Assembly (NCBI RefSeq): GCF_002999335.1
Contig: NW_020312047.1
Location: forward strand, 62,001-126,000
Length of the DNA: 64,000 nt
Direction: 5' to 3'
From: Cyclospora cayetanensis
Lineage: Eukaryota > Apicomplexa > Conoidasida > Eucoccidiorida > Eimeriidae
Below the pieces are notes generated by a model that worked only from the letters and a program-made list of their open reading frames with translations, ran no database searches and was not told the DNA's origin. Positions 11,233 through 27,310 of this stretch are shown piece by piece. Within the stretch, counting starts at the first letter, position 1. Each line of letters opens with the position of its first letter. The translations under genes were made by a program, and so were the position numbers.

Positions 11233-13926
11233 CATGCGTTGTTTAGGCGTGAAAGCCCCCGTTTCGTTCAAAAGGCTCTTGAGGTTTGCACTGGGGGCCT
11301 TCTTGCAGAGAGAGCACGCTGCAGCCGCATGAACACACGTGCACGTCGTGAGTCGACCGTTACAACCCGAAAAAAATTCTTGCCTTTGGATCTGAACACC
11401 GCCTGGAAGCTACGATTCTCAAACGCATGGTCTTGATTGATGATGTGCGAAAAGAGGCAAATGCAATATGCACGGCAGAGCCCCCATGGGCCGGAGTGCC
11501 AAGCACAACGAATGCTGCTATTCATTCGGCGCGCATTAGTGGATATCCCTGCAGCGGTACTGCACTACACAGTCGGCCTCCGCATAGACCTCGTAGTAAG
11601 CAAGTGCAGCAGGCTGCGCGCAGCCATTCCTGCCCCTGTTACGGCCTTCCCCTCCCCTCCCCGCCTCTCCCCTCGCGCGCCATGCTCGTGTCTGATCCCC
11701 TCCAGAAACCAAGGAAGCAAGGCAAGGTGTTTCATGGCGAGACAAATTCAACCTTCCGTGCCAGTGCCTGCGTGATGACTCACGGATCTCCGAGCTGCCC
11801 CATTCTTTAAATGGGCTTTCCAGTCTCTTGACTGCAGACAGCAAATTGTGTATGGTTGCCGAGTTGTCGCACTCCGTTTCAATCAAGAACTCCTGCAGCA
11901 ACGACTGCGCTGATGGATGGAAGGCACCTCGCGGACGCCTACATCCGCTGCCGCTGCTTTCCCACAAAGAAGGCACTAAGTCTTGATGGAGTGTATACGG
12001 CTTCGTGGGGAGTACAGGGAGACGCTCAAAGAGCCGAAACAGGGACAACTCCTTCTTCGATAGCGTCACCAGGGGGCGACACAGACAGAACGATGGCAGG
12101 AGTCTGTACACAGTGCGCAATGCACTTGCAACAATCCCAGCTGGAAGGCTGCCTTTCTGTCTGAACCAGCGAGCGCTCTGCTGCTTAGGGATTCCCTCTT
12201 TACCCGTGCATAGAACAGGCCAAACTGAGTGATGCAGGCTGGTCATCAAGCGTTTATCTTCCCTTCCTACCCCCATCGTGTCTCTCTCTCTCTCCCTCCC
12301 CTTCCTACCCCCACCGTGTCTCTCTCTCTCTCCCTCCCTTCCTAACCCATCGTGTCTCTCTCCCTCCCTCTCCTTCCTTCCCCCCTGCAAGTCTGCTGTG
12401 AAGTGCATTTGCTGCATACCTGGCATCTTGAGGAGCCGCCTCCGTGCTCAGCAGCCGCCCCTCTCCATAACTCATTCGCTCCAAAATCCGCAGGGCTGCA
12501 CTCGAAGCCGAGTCTCCGAAACAGATAAACGGGGAACACTGTAAGCAGGAAGACATTTTTAAGAATCCTGGGGCAAGAAGGCCCTTCTCTTGAGCCGTGG
12601 AGCGGTACTGCCGCAAGGCCTCTATCCTTCAGAGACATGCAGCACATGTACCCACAAAGCAACCGCTTACGTGATCAAAGGCTACCCCAAAAAGTCACTA
12701 AGAAAGATAAGAGCATGTCCGAACGACTGTTACCATGGAAATACTGAAAAGCCACTCACAGAAAGCTGGGAGGAACGATGACTCCAAGGAAGCGACAGAC
12801 GAACATATAACGGCGCTGGCCGCCTCCCGCTTTCCCCGCCAACGCCAACGCTCAAGCAGTTGCACTCTGGATGAGCATCTACACAGAAAACAGCTTACCG
12901 GAGAATCCTGCAAAAGCGCTCTGCTGCAGCCTTGTCCTCCTCGTAGATCTCATACAGTAGCATCCGCAGCTGTGCTTCCTCCTGCTGCAGCGCCAGCAGC
13001 TCTTGCCGCGTGAATGCCTGGCCCCCAGGGTGCATGTAAACCTCGACATGGTGGATGCTGGGAGATTCCATCTCCGACGAAGGGGACCCCTCTTTCTGCT
13101 CTAACTTGACAATAGAAAACTCGACTCCCAAAGGATGCAGGAAAACACATCGAACAGATGGCCATCGCTCAGTCACTGCTTGCTGTAGCTCCAGGGGTAA
13201 TGAGTACCCCGTGTGCCCTTCCGAGGGTGCTGTGGGCAGTGAAAGAGCAGCAACTGATCCCCATCCCTCCTCGCTCCTAGCCGGTCGAAAACTACACGAT
13301 GAGGTACAAAGGCCACCCTTGAGAGCGTCCAGCCTCGCCTCCACACAGGAAGCGGATGGTAGAAAGAGCCGCTGCAAGTCAACATGAACCGATACACAGC
13401 AGGCGAATTCCGCGGAAGTCTGGGGTTCTGCTCTATGGGGGCTGGGGGCACTTCGAAGGCTGCCGCTTTGAGTCGTGGGTAGGCCCTCTTCACAAACTCG
13501 ATTCTGCTGCTGCATGCAGCGGACCCTCTGGCGTCTCTGTATGAGCTCGTTGCTTAGGTGTAAGAGGGAGAGACTGGCGTCTCCACCAGACACCGCGACA
13601 AGCAGAGGCACGCCCGCTTCTTCTTGGGGTGTATTGGTCCCTTGTTGCGACGGCTGCTCACTCAACAGCAGCCGGAGAGCAGCAAGCTCTGCAGCAAATG
13701 CCCTCCTTACGAGAAGCAGCAAACAGCTGCGGCAGCATTTCTCGCGGACCGAAGCCACTGCCAACTCCGTAGGACAGCGGTAACAGCGAAAACAGCCGTC
13801 CACCCCCCGTTGCCGATTCGGCTTGGCGGATGCGCCTGCAGAAGCGGTGCTAGGGGTCTTTGAAGATCCCCCACGAGCCCCTGACGGAGTCAAGGCTTTG
13901 TCTCTCTCTGTAGTAGCATCCAGCAT
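11233..13926 (-). CDS. CTU2: cytoplasmic tRNA 2-thiolation protein 2 (CTU2/NCS2), 3' end unresolved
   Basis: Exons on the minus strand: 13926-12899, 12626-12420, 12160-11784, 11318-11233, with phases 2, 2, 1, 0 agreeing across all junctions (566 residues so far). Seen: an N-terminal CFRCYRC motif, then REKCCRSC, then a PP-loop-like AVSGGDASLSLL; exon 2 carries a GDSASSAALRI...GEGRLLS block, exon 3 an RPLVTLSKKEL block, and exon 4 a CSLC motif. This order of Cys pair, SGG loop, helix, RP motif and late CxLC is that of CTU2/NCS2. Known role: CTU2 pairs with CTU1/NCS6 to put sulphur on U34 of tRNA-Lys, -Glu and -Gln, with URM1 as sulphur carrier, in the cytosol. Intron 2 holds a pyrimidine tandem repeat. 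At least one more exon is expected to the left. The Met at 13926 is the first in frame. Confidence 0.85.
12262..12380 (+). repeat. three-copy pyrimidine tandem repeat (unit about 43 nt)
   Basis: The plus strand carries three imperfect copies of a unit that begins TTCCTACCCC, continues with (C/A)CGTGTCTCTC and ends in a TC/CCCTCCC run. The third copy decays into CCCTCTCCTTCC. It lies in CTU2 intron 2 (12161-12419), so the pre-mRNA would read it as a purine tract. Translated, it gives the Arg/Glu/Gly-rich start of a long minus-strand ORF that is not real protein. Confidence 0.85.
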
Positions 13927-15304
13927 TCTCCTTCTAGCAGAAGCACTATTGAAGACTACGCTGTCTGGTCGATGACGCTGATCCGGCAGCTTCTTCGGCC
14001 GCGCGCCACAGACGAGACAGCAGACGTCGAAAATGCATGCCTTCCCTCCTCTTGCCTTTCTCCTTAAATGTAGAGGGAGACGAAACCAGGGATATGGGAT
14101 CCCAGTGATCGTTGGCTCTTCTTGGTGGGCCCGTGAGTTGGGGCTTTCTACCCCACAGCCTCGGGTGGTCTTAGGGTGAGGGTTAAGAAAAATAAGGGCC
14201 TATTTGGGTTGGTCTCACTTGTCTCAGCTGAGAAGCCCATTCAAAAATCCTGGGGGTTCAAATATTTAGACGAATATAGCCCTACGGTGGGTTGCGTATA
14301 TTGTGTAGTACATGCGGCTGAGGAACGGGCCGCCTAGAAAGGGATGCTGACTGCTTCTGTTGCTGCCCTTTTTGTGCTTGTGCTGCAGTTGTGTTGTTTG
14401 CGTCTCTTTGGCGCTTCTTCTGATTTTTCTTTTTAGGTGGCGCTCCCACCCGTAGAGCTGCGCTCTGCCTCTCCTTTCATTCCTTTCTTCGCCCTTGCCA
14501 TCAGTGCAGTTGCCGAATTGCTGCGGCTGCTGGTGTCGTTGTTCCCACTGTTTCGGCTCTGCCTCTCTCATCCTTGCAATTTACCTTCTTATTGTTTCGT
14601 TTGGTAACTCCGCTTCTTCCACGCCCTCCTTCTTCCGTCACCTCCTTGTACAGGTACTGCTGCCTCTTCCTCTCGTGCTCTCCCACTCTGCCCCCAGCGC
14701 GGCAGCCCGCGCCTCTTCCTTCGCTTTCTTTGCTTCTTCGGGATCCGCAATTTACACTTGTAGATTAAAAGCGTTCTGAAGTGTGCGAACTCCGGGATCT
14801 GTTCTCTTTGGGCTATTTGCCACGACTCCTCTTCCAGAACGTGCTGTGGGGGTTGTGCCGTATTGCACTTCTTTTTCTGGTTCTCCGTACAAGTCACATT
14901 CTTCAGCCTTCGGTGTACTAGTTCTTCTGCATAACTATGAGGGTACAGAGGGTTGGGGCATCTCCCTTCCTGCGCATGCGTGCTATTGGTGTCTCGCTCT
15001 CCCATGATCATGTTCGCCTCTTTGGTCATCATATGCTGCTAGGAACTGTGTTATTCTGCTTCACGGTGCACTGGTGGCTATATCAATGATATGAGTGCCT
15101 GTATCACGTGTTTGCTGCACATTTCTTCGGCGGAAAATGCACTTACACACTTTCCGGAAGTGCCGCAGTGTCTTTTGGGTAGGGAAGGACTGGGGAAGGA
15201 GTTTCTGAGCTTGTTATTTGTGTGTTTTGCTCATGCTCCAGGGCGTCGGTCAATCATATCAGGTGTAGCTTTTCCATTGTGCCGCCCCTTCGCATTTCCC
15301 CAAT
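13927..15304. other. shared upstream region of CTU2 (-) and the DEAD-box gene (+)
   Basis: A 1.4-kb interval between divergently transcribed genes. The plus strand is pyrimidine-rich from about 14470 to 14760, which creates spurious Lys/Arg-rich ORFs on the minus strand. Around 14160-14190 there is a short run of TTAGGGTGAGGGTTAAG resembling degenerate telomere-type repeats, too short to call. The interval must hold both promoters. I recognise no specific site. Confidence 0.5.
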
Positions 15305-19576
<4,272 letters not shown>

Positions 19577-22418
19577 ACTCGGGACATATCTGCATGCACG
19601 GCCGACGGGGTGCAGCAGCACCTGGGGTAGCACAGCAGTGCAACAATAACAGGCAGTTGCCGTGGGGTACTTGCGGCACACAGCTGCGGCAAAAGGCAAG
19701 AAGTTGCGCTCCGGGAGTATGAGAGTATTTTCGGATGAAAAGAGCAAGCTCGAGCATTCATTTCTGGTTTCATGGTTCTCTGCATTTGGAGCCTGCGCAG
19801 CAGGAATCAGGGAGAGCGACAGGCAGTGTGACGAGCGACAAAAACAGCATTAGCTCCTATTGTTGCTGCTACCGCTGCAGCTGGTGCTGGCACCAGTTGA
19901 TGTATCGCATTCCAAGGGAGAAGGGATGTTGGAAGAGGGAACTAACTATGCCACATGTGGATTCATGCGGCGTAGCGAACGGATTGTATCCTTAGTGCAT
20001 ATATATTCATATATATACATGCAGCCAGCAGAAATCAGCGTTTTGCTGTCTGTAGCCTCGGCTGTTCTCGCGGTTCTTGTCTCTCGGCCTTGTTGGCTGT
20101 GTCGTCCTGGCTCTTTAAAACAGTAGACTCTCACTCTACCAAGGGTTAAGGAGTGTTTCGTGGCTGGTGCAGAGACGTACGTGCATTGATTTTGGCGCTT
20201 CCGCTGCAGTGCGGGCCTTAGGCTAGTGAAGGAATATTCATTTGCCTTTAGTAGAGACACCATGTATGCATATATATACATTTATACATGGACGGCATGC
20301 ACACTCAACAAACCAGACGTACTTCTCCGTGCGAGAGTGTCGAACCAAACGTGAAGCCTTTCTGGTGACTTTTTAGGGCATCGCGTTTTCAATCTCGCGT
20401 TGCACACTCAGTCCATCATTACCGGAATAGGTTTACTGTTTAGGATCTGGGGTAAAGTTTAGGCGTTGAGGGGGGAAGGCTAGGGCGTGGGGTTGTTCCC
20501 CTCAGGTGCTGCTTGTGTTCGGCTTGGAACAGTTGCCGAGCTGCGTCCACTGTGTAAAGCCCTTCCCTCTGTAACGCCTTGCAACGCACTCGTCAGAAGG
20601 GTGATTAGGGCACCAACGCGCGGTGCTGAGGGGTGGTGGAGCAAACACTCCGTCGTAACTTATGAGGCTATTACGCCCTTGGCTACTTCATTGCACGGAC
20701 TCAGCTATGAAGAGAGGCAAAAGCTGCTCGTATTCAGCCAACTGTTGCTGTTTTGATACTTTTTATCGAGATACGATCACTCTATCGGTTCTCTGCGAAA
20801 GAATCGCCAAACACTGTTGCCCACTAAGCTACGGCTTCACCTTTCTCTAACCCTCTAAGGACGCATTAAACTGGAGAGTTCGTGATAATAAAGGTGAGGC
20901 TTGGTAAATCCGATCAAAGACGGGTGCAGCAAAAGAATGGCCTGTGCATGCACAGCGAGTTAAGAATACACGTTTGCATGCAGAAGATCTACCCGGTATA
21001 ACCTCCCACAAATTCAAGCATGCATGGAAGGCAGGCAGAATATTACCTTGGAGAAATTTGGATGTACTGGCCGTGCTCCTCCAGGTGGCCATGCTCATCC
21101 CATCCAAGCCCACTTGTTACATGTGACTAACCCCGTTAAGAGACTTGCCGCACAGCTGTAGCTTTCCGTAGGGGGAGCCACCACAATCAACCAATGCAAT
21201 GCACAGGCAAACCAACAAAATGAGGAATACAATGAGTACGAAAGTAGCACGAGGTAAATCAAGGCCAACGCACGATCCACGACTAGACAATCGACACCAA
21301 AGCTAGGTGGAGGAAGAGCGCAATCCTAAAAACGAAGATGAGACATACTCCTTCCAATTTTCCCCTCACCCCCTATGTATATGTAAAGGATATTACATTT
21401 GCCCCCAAATGGGATCACCCCCCTGTGATTAGTAGTTGTGGACCTCCCCTGTTTTCCGTTCTGTCATTCTTTCAAATCCCCTGCCTTTGGTCGTGAGCAG
21501 TTCGAAGAGCGACACGCTGTTCTCCATCTATTATTTACTGCTGCACTCTGCAGTAGGTATCTCCGTTCCGCTACCGTGTGCATCACATCATCCTTTCTTA
21601 TCGCCCATATGCTTCAAAAAACTCCAGCCGTCTTGTGTCTTAATGCAATCCTCCAAAGAAGTGTACAAATATACAACACTGGAGCCGCAAGCAGGTGACT
21701 CGCTGTGCGTCGATTCCATCAAGCAGGTCCTCACAACAACGCGCGAAAAATAAATCACCGCCGCAAACATATATAAGAAAAAAAACAGCACGCTTTAGCC
21801 AGGAGACCAGAGATATATCAGCAATCCCACTGAGATATATCAGAGGCCGAGTAACTCGTGCGTCTCTCTACAGAAGCAGCAAAGCCCACAAGCCACAAGT
21901 CAGTGGTTGCAACAAAGCAGTTATGCAGTTAAAAGCGCAAATCCAACGAGCAACCTCTTGACAATGTGGCAAGCTGCAGGAGGCAGGGGATACAGCGACA
22001 CAGGTGAAGCGAAGAGGCCAGTGTAGGATAGGAATACGCGCAGCCAGACACAAATAAGCGGGAAAAGGGACGCACAAATTGTCTGCCGCTCAGTGGCGTG
22101 AAGATGGACACATAGAAAGCGTAACGTTGAGCGAGATATTACAGATGAACTATGATAACTCTCCTCTGCGTCTTTGCTTCCAACTTCGTAGAGCAGTGAC
22201 TCATGGCATGAAAACATGCAAGGACGTAAACACCTCTGCCAGGCACAGCACAATGCACTGAGGAGATGGCCTCCATATTAGACGGTCGTGTGTCTTGCTT
22301 TATGCACAGTGCGGATGGAGGTGACTCAATGGCTCACATCTCTTCCGAAAAATATTTTGGAGAGGTGTGCCACCGCATTGTACAAAGACACACAGCGACG
22401 CATAAAAGCTCTGAAGCC
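19577..22418. other. convergent intergenic region
   Basis: 2.8 kb between two convergent genes. It contains short TATATA/CATATATATACA tracts (about 20003-20021 and 20265-20290) and scattered ORFs under 100 codons without exon-like borders. I see no gene here. Confidence 0.55.
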
Positions 22419-24065
22419 TCAGCTGGAAAGTTGTTTCTGTGGAAGCATCTGCAAGGAGACCCTTATGGCCTCCTTTGGCAAGGGCTTGAACTGTATGCGC
22501 GCATGCTGATATTGCACCATCCCCGCCTCCTTGGAATTCTGACTTTCTTCAACTGTATCATGGAGAGCACCCTCTCTTGCTCCAGTCTCCCCCGTGCCTT
22601 CTGTCGCTCTTCCCTCCTCCGTCGCTGTGGCCTCGGCGAGAGTGGAAGACTCCTCCTCAGATTTCTCCTCCGTCTTTTCATCAGCGAGATCCTTGTTCGA
22701 CGCCAAATCTAGATCGGATGTTCTGCTCATGATACCGCTATCAGCCCCGGAAACCTGTTCCTCTGTTGCAACCATCATCTCCTCTGCACCTGTAGAGCCC
22801 TCTGCAGTTTCGAACTGGCTCCCGTCGAGATTCACGGAGAACGGTGAGACAGAGTACTTTGCGTCAGTGACGCTTGCCAAGACGCAATATATCGGGAGGG
22901 GGATTCTGTACTCGACAGTCTCGTTTTCAGATGCGCGAGGCTGAAGGGCGGCATTGTTGTTACCGCCTCGTTTCACCATAAGGACGATTGTCTGAGAGGC
23001 CACATCCGCATAGACCGAGAGGGGGCGCGTGTCTTGCACTGCCATATGCACAGTGCAAAGGTTCTCGTCGGAGGATATATGCATGCTATCCACGCAAAGC
23101 ACTGAATCACCGCATTCACCGCCCCCCCCGAGCAGCAGTTCCTGAAGCCCCTTCATTGAGTCTCTGCTCTCGAGTTTGTCAGTTCCGCCGCTTGCAGCGT
23201 CGTCTACGCTGCTATGGCTTTTTAAATCTACAGCTGCTGACTCCAGCTCGACATCCGTTGTCTGTAATTTAAGCTGAATAGAGTCCAGTAACTCCCTCGG
23301 AGGCAAAGGTGGGTGCCCTTCGGCCTGTGGAATGAGCTGCAACCCGGGAGTCTTCTCTGCCTGCAGCACGATGCCTGTGACGGAGTGTCTATTCCAAGAC
23401 TTGCTCTGAAAAAACTCTCGTATGTAACTCGCTGGCTGAGGGGCTGGTGTAGTCGCTCGACCCCCACCAGCGCTCGTGGTACGCTTCTCGGTTGCAGCGC
23501 TTGCAGAACTAATGTAGCAGTAATCCGTGGGAAGATAAAAATGCTCGTGCACCACTTCTTGCTTGCGCAAAAAGAACTTCCAGAGAGATTGACCCAAGGA
23601 GGGGATGAGGCGGTAAGTGAGGATGCCATGTTGCGTGCTGGTGTGAACTTCAACCTCTACCGACCCTGTAACATACCTTCCACCGAGGTGCCCCGCTGCC
23701 TGTGCTCCAGCAACATCCAAAATAAGGAGGCAGTGCTTAAGATCCCACTTCGCGGTCGATGGCACCAACATACCCACTCCAAGCTTCTTTTTCCTCCTGG
23801 CATAGAGATTTCTTAGAAAATACAAGGCTCCAAAAGCTGCCAGCGCTGCTGTAATGCCCATGGCTGTCTTCGACGTTAATGCGGCCTTCATGCGTTCACT
23901 GCGGCCCGTAGGAGGTTCTTCAAATGAACCACAACGCGTCGAGACACGCGGAGCGTCCACGACTGAAGAGGAAACCAAGGGACAGAAACAATTTCCGCCA
24001 CCAAAATGTAGAACAAAAGCTAAGCATGTACAGAATATTCGGCAGCTATTCGGGACCCAGTACAA
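22419..24065 (-). CDS. membrane-anchored protein of unknown function, single exon
   Basis: An uninterrupted 548-codon frame. I do not recognise the family. Seen: a hydrophobic N-terminal stretch (residues 8-32) that could be a signal peptide; a second Met at residue 59 (23891) followed by a clear membrane span (about 69-88) and a basic stop-transfer cluster RRKKK (90-94); a long middle region with alternating hydrophobic segments that could be beta-rich; and a strongly acidic Glu-rich stretch (about 455-505) before a short C-terminal tail. Either Met could start translation. Starting at 59 gives a simple signal-anchor protein of 490 residues, starting at 1 gives signal peptide plus anchor. 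The frame has few repeats and a normal amino-acid balance, which supports coding. It probably faces the cytosol or the lumen of a secretory compartment with its large C-terminal part. Confidence 0.75.
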   Translation of the reverse strand: MYWVPNSCRIFCTCLAFVLHFGGGNCFCPLVSSSVVDAPRVSTRCGSFEEPPTGRSERMKAALTSKTAMGITAALAAFGALYFLRNLYARRKKKLGVGMLVPSTAKWDLKHCLLILDVAGAQAAGHLGGRYVTGSVEVEVHTSTQHGILTYRLIPSLGQSLWKFFLRKQEVVHEHFYLPTDYCYISSASAATEKRTTSAGGGRATTPAPQPASYIREFFQSKSWNRHSVTGIVLQAEKTPGLQLIPQAEGHPPLPPRELLDSIQLKLQTTDVELESAAVDLKSHSSVDDAASGGTDKLESRDSMKGLQELLLGGGGECGDSVLCVDSMHISSDENLCTVHMAVQDTRPLSVYADVASQTIVLMVKRGGNNNAALQPRASENETVEYRIPLPIYCVLASVTDAKYSVSPFSVNLDGSQFETAEGSTGAEEMMVATEEQVSGADSGIMSRTSDLDLASNKDLADEKTEEKSEEESSTLAEATATEEGRATEGTGETGAREGALHDTVEESQNSKEAGMVQYQHARIQFKPLPKEAIRVSLQMLPQKQLSS

Positions 24066-24285
24066 CTATACGCCGAAATGCGTGTACACACGCATGTACT
24101 AGCAACCCAACTGAATGCTCGCAAGCGCCCTCACAACACTTCTGCATTCCATGACCACAACCCCACTAAAACCCGTGTCCTATTCGGGTGGCTTAAAAGC
24201 GATTTTTACAAAAGAGACGGCAAAACTCCTTTGCGTGTTCGTGCACAACGGGCAGTCCTTCCCTGAGGGCGCCTCGATCCACGTC

Positions 24286-25543
24286 TCACTTAAGTGCAAC
24301 CCAGAGACCCTCGCGATAGAAAAGGGTTATAGCTACAGAGTCTGGTAAGGCACACTCTACGCAGCTTGCAAAAAGCCTACCATCACCTGATTCATGCAAT
24401 CCGTCCCCAAGGACGTCAGCCTTCAGGCGAGCACCCACAAGAACTTGGGAAATGAGCGCTACAGAAGGAAACAGACCAAACGCTGCAGTTCCAAAAAGAC
24501 CCTTCCGAGATCCGGGCTTCCGGTGCCTCGGTTGGTGTACGGGGTGCAGCATGCCTTCCACCTGCACGTCTTCATCCGCGTCCGTGGTTGCCGCCTGCAC
24601 TATTTGAACGAAACGATCTATGGGACTCAACTCCGACATATCCACAGGCTCAACATCAACAGGGGTGAGTGTATCACTCAAAAGGGTTGTAGAGCTGCCT
24701 GGTATCGGGGAACCCAGTACCATCTCCTCAAGCCTGTCGACGGGAGATGCAAGTGGGCCTATATTTCCGGCCTCGATTCCCCGTGAAGGCAAAGTTCGAT
24801 TTAAGAGTGTAACACAAATTATGAAAGAACCTCGAAGAGGTCCTACACCCCGAAAAGCAGACACCATTGTATGTTGAGCAATGCAACACCGCGCACAAAT
24901 GTATAGGGGTGCACCTCTGCGTGGACGACTGAGTAAAGCAAGATGTATCTACCCGAATTATATTCATGCCATGCCCAGAAAGTCAATATTACGGCATGAT
25001 TCTAAGCATACAACGGTGAGGAAGGGCAGAACGGATAGAGAAACTAGCAGATAATGGGCCTCAGCGTGCCTTCACATTAGAGGCACACAACAGCCAGCAG
25101 ACCCGAACTCCGTGTTGCATTGCCTCTTCCCCCGTGTCTTTTACCAGGGAAATTGACTCACCATGCAGTATGAAAGCACTAGGATCAGGGAAGCCGATGA
25201 GCAAGTGCAGAACAGTCTTCCCAGCGCCGCAGCTTCCTGGGGCCTGCACTCGTGCCCCCCCATGGCAGACGAGCTTTTGCTGCGCCTGCCTAACTTACCC
25301 CAGTAACCGAGTGTCCCACTGCTTCCAATGTATGAAGAAGAGCAAAAAATGAGCCCATAGCAAACGCAAAGGGGGAAGTGTCTCCATACAATAATCGATT
25401 CACTCGCATGTCGTGGTCACATACTAGTGCTTCAGGGCATACTTTTCGGCAGAAGAGGCCCTTAAATGGAGTTCCACGGGCCTGAGACACCCTAATGGCC
25501 CTCAAATGTTGGTTTGCTTTCAAGATCTTTGGGAGAGGAGATG
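24286..25543 (-). CDS. unidentified gene with a Walker A-like motif, 5' end missing
   Basis: Three exons on the minus strand keep phase: 25543-25299, 25243-25162, and 24842 to the stop at 24286. A possible extra 45-nt intron (24386-24342) is in frame either way. Introns are short (55 and 319 nt) with strong donors (GTAAGT, GTGAGT). Seen: exon 1 is Cys/His-containing and hydrophobic; exon 2 reads GAPGSCGAGKTVLHLLIG, which contains a perfect GxxxxGKT; exon 3 starts with a hydrophobic stretch, then a Pro/Asp/Glu-rich linker, and ends near GLWVALK. About 280 residues are visible, but the first exon (entered in phase 1) was not found upstream of 25560. The P-loop could be genuine or chance. No Walker B or family signature is visible, so I give no function. 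The stop lies only 220 nt from the next minus-strand gene. Confidence 0.5.
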
Positions 25544-25560
25544 CTGCAAAGATGAGGGAG

Positions 25561-27119
25561 CTGGGACGGGTTGTTCTCTAACTGCGGTGACAGAAAATTG
25601 TGCATCAGTGTTGCAGTGCGGAAAGCTACACTTTGACACTTTCCGCTATACTTGTTATCTTGACTGAGAATTAATCAAGAATCGATTACATGTTTTTGTC
25701 GTTCGTATCTAGTATACGTATCTAGCACAGAGTAGGCTCGGTTCGATGCCACAATCCGTAATTGTGCCATTACCTCGAAGATCTACTCAAGCAGGCATTC
25801 AACTGCCAACTCAACTTGAGCTTCACAGGAAATTTGAGAGTTTTCTCCAAGAGAATTTTCTGAATTTCCTCCAAGCACCCTAAGGAGAGCCGAGAGGGGA
25901 CAGGGAGAGGCACCCAGGCCTCGCGTGCAGCACCCTATAAGCTGTTCTAGCAGTCACAACTAGTTCCATATAGCATCTAGCACACGCACAGAACGCCACA
26001 TCTTCTTGTATCCGTCCATCAGTGCTCTGCAACAAATAAGATAAACGCAGGGGGCAAGCCTGTAAGTCAATAGTTTAGTAGTTCCCTTTAAAATACAACT
26101 GGAATAACAGAAAATGTTTACTGAAGCCTTGCCCCTTATTTATTTTTCTCTCATCTAAAAGAACATGTTCCGTACATGTACTTTAACACCCACCACATGC
26201 AGAAGGTTTCAAGATCTCTCGCCCAGTCCCCACTCTCGAGGGAGGCGGAAAAGTGAAAACAATGTGACTGAAAATACCATTGTACGCACTGACCGAAAGG
26301 AAACAAGTGGAAGGTAAGATAAACGCATACTTCAGCCAAAAATGAGCGGTCCCGACATACAGTACCACAGCGCGACGCCTTGCTTTCGTCACTGCGCTGG
26401 CATGTGTGAGCTTCCTGCCACGAGAATAAAAAAGACAAGTAAAAGGTGTGGACAAACTCAAGGTGCTATCTAGCCCCACAATGCCTCAATACCTCATAGG
26501 GAAATCTGTGCTTGCCGTACAGCTGGTGCTTGCCACATAGTTGACTGCAAAGCCCCAAAAAAAGCATGTGGAAGAAAGGAATGAGATAAAGCTGAGCATG
26601 GCTGCGCATATTTTTGAATGTAGAGATCATCTTAACAAGAACCGGAGTCTATTCAAGCAGTATCCATAAAGTTAATTGTCACAGGCAGAAACATACACGA
26701 GGGAAGGATAACTATCGGGAAACGCGAAAAATTGCGTCCATGGTGAATAGCTTTGTGAAGCAAACAAAGCCGCAAATCCCCCCGCAGGCAACGAAGCCTG
26801 CAATCTATTTTACTCCAACCACTCCGCTTAACCCCACTTCCCAAAAGCTGCTGTGAACGGGCGGGGTTCTCGGCGTGCAATACTCGTAGAATCCAGCAAT
26901 TGTACTGCTCCCTGTGGATTCCTCGCCTCCACACGGCGCACTTGCCTGCATGGCAAAGTCTGTCATTAATTAATGGAGTTTTGAATTTTAAGGAAAGTCA
27001 ATGTTGATGGCTCTGCCACACTATAAAGGTTTGAAAAGAACATTTATTCGGTAGAGAGTCGCAACTGGTCCTAGTTAAAAGGCAGCAAGCTTTCTGGTCA
27101 AGATACCTTCTGGCGTGCC
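25561..27119. other. gene-poor interval
   Basis: No supportable gene. It may contain the missing first exon(s) of the gene ending at 24286 (for example the sequence before a GTAATG donor near 25773 on the minus strand), but no in-frame start could be joined. AT-rich spacers and short ORFs only. Confidence 0.4.
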
Positions 27120-27310
27120 TCGTGAAGCAAGCCAATCCACCACGTCCAAGTGCCTCAGCTTTGAAACATGCCAACGAGCGCCGAGCGTCGCAAGTACATG
27201 GTTTTCTCGATTTTTTGTTGTACATTTGCGTGGACTTGCAGCTGTTTACCGAACACCTTCCGTGCTACGGGTAACTGCGGACCCCGGACCACCAAATCCA
27301 GATCCGCTTT
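27120..27310 (-). mobile_element. inverted fragment of a Ty3/gypsy-type element
   Basis: On the plus strand this stretch aligns with the reverse complement of about 32650-32870, the region following the integrase in the element at 28.3-34 kb. Shared blocks in order: AAGC-AGCC-ATC-ACCACG-CCAA, AGCTGTTTA-CGAAC, CC-TCCGT-CTA-G-GTAACTGC, and CCACCA-GATCCG. It is therefore a short, decayed third copy in the opposite orientation. The ORF just to the right (27309-27713, -) has no recognisable element motif. Confidence 0.45.

Noticed and set aside
11536..12426. Long minus-strand ORF of 296 codons
   Set aside because: It merges a real CTU2 exon (12160-11784) with intron sequence on both sides, including the pyrimidine tandem repeat. 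Only the middle part is protein-like.
14160..14190. TTAGGG-like run resembling telomeric repeat
   Set aside because: Only two or three imperfect units, inside an ordinary intergenic region. Not enough to call an interstitial telomere.
14589..15032. Minus-strand ORF rich in Lys, Arg and Glu upstream of the helicase gene
   Set aside because: The composition comes from a pyrimidine-rich plus strand. There are no splice signals, domain motifs or sensible start, and it lies in the promoter interval.
25738..25748. GGTTCGATGCC, an exact match to the tRNA B-box consensus
   Set aside because: The flanking bases cannot form a T-arm stem, and no A box or acceptor stem is found at the right distance.
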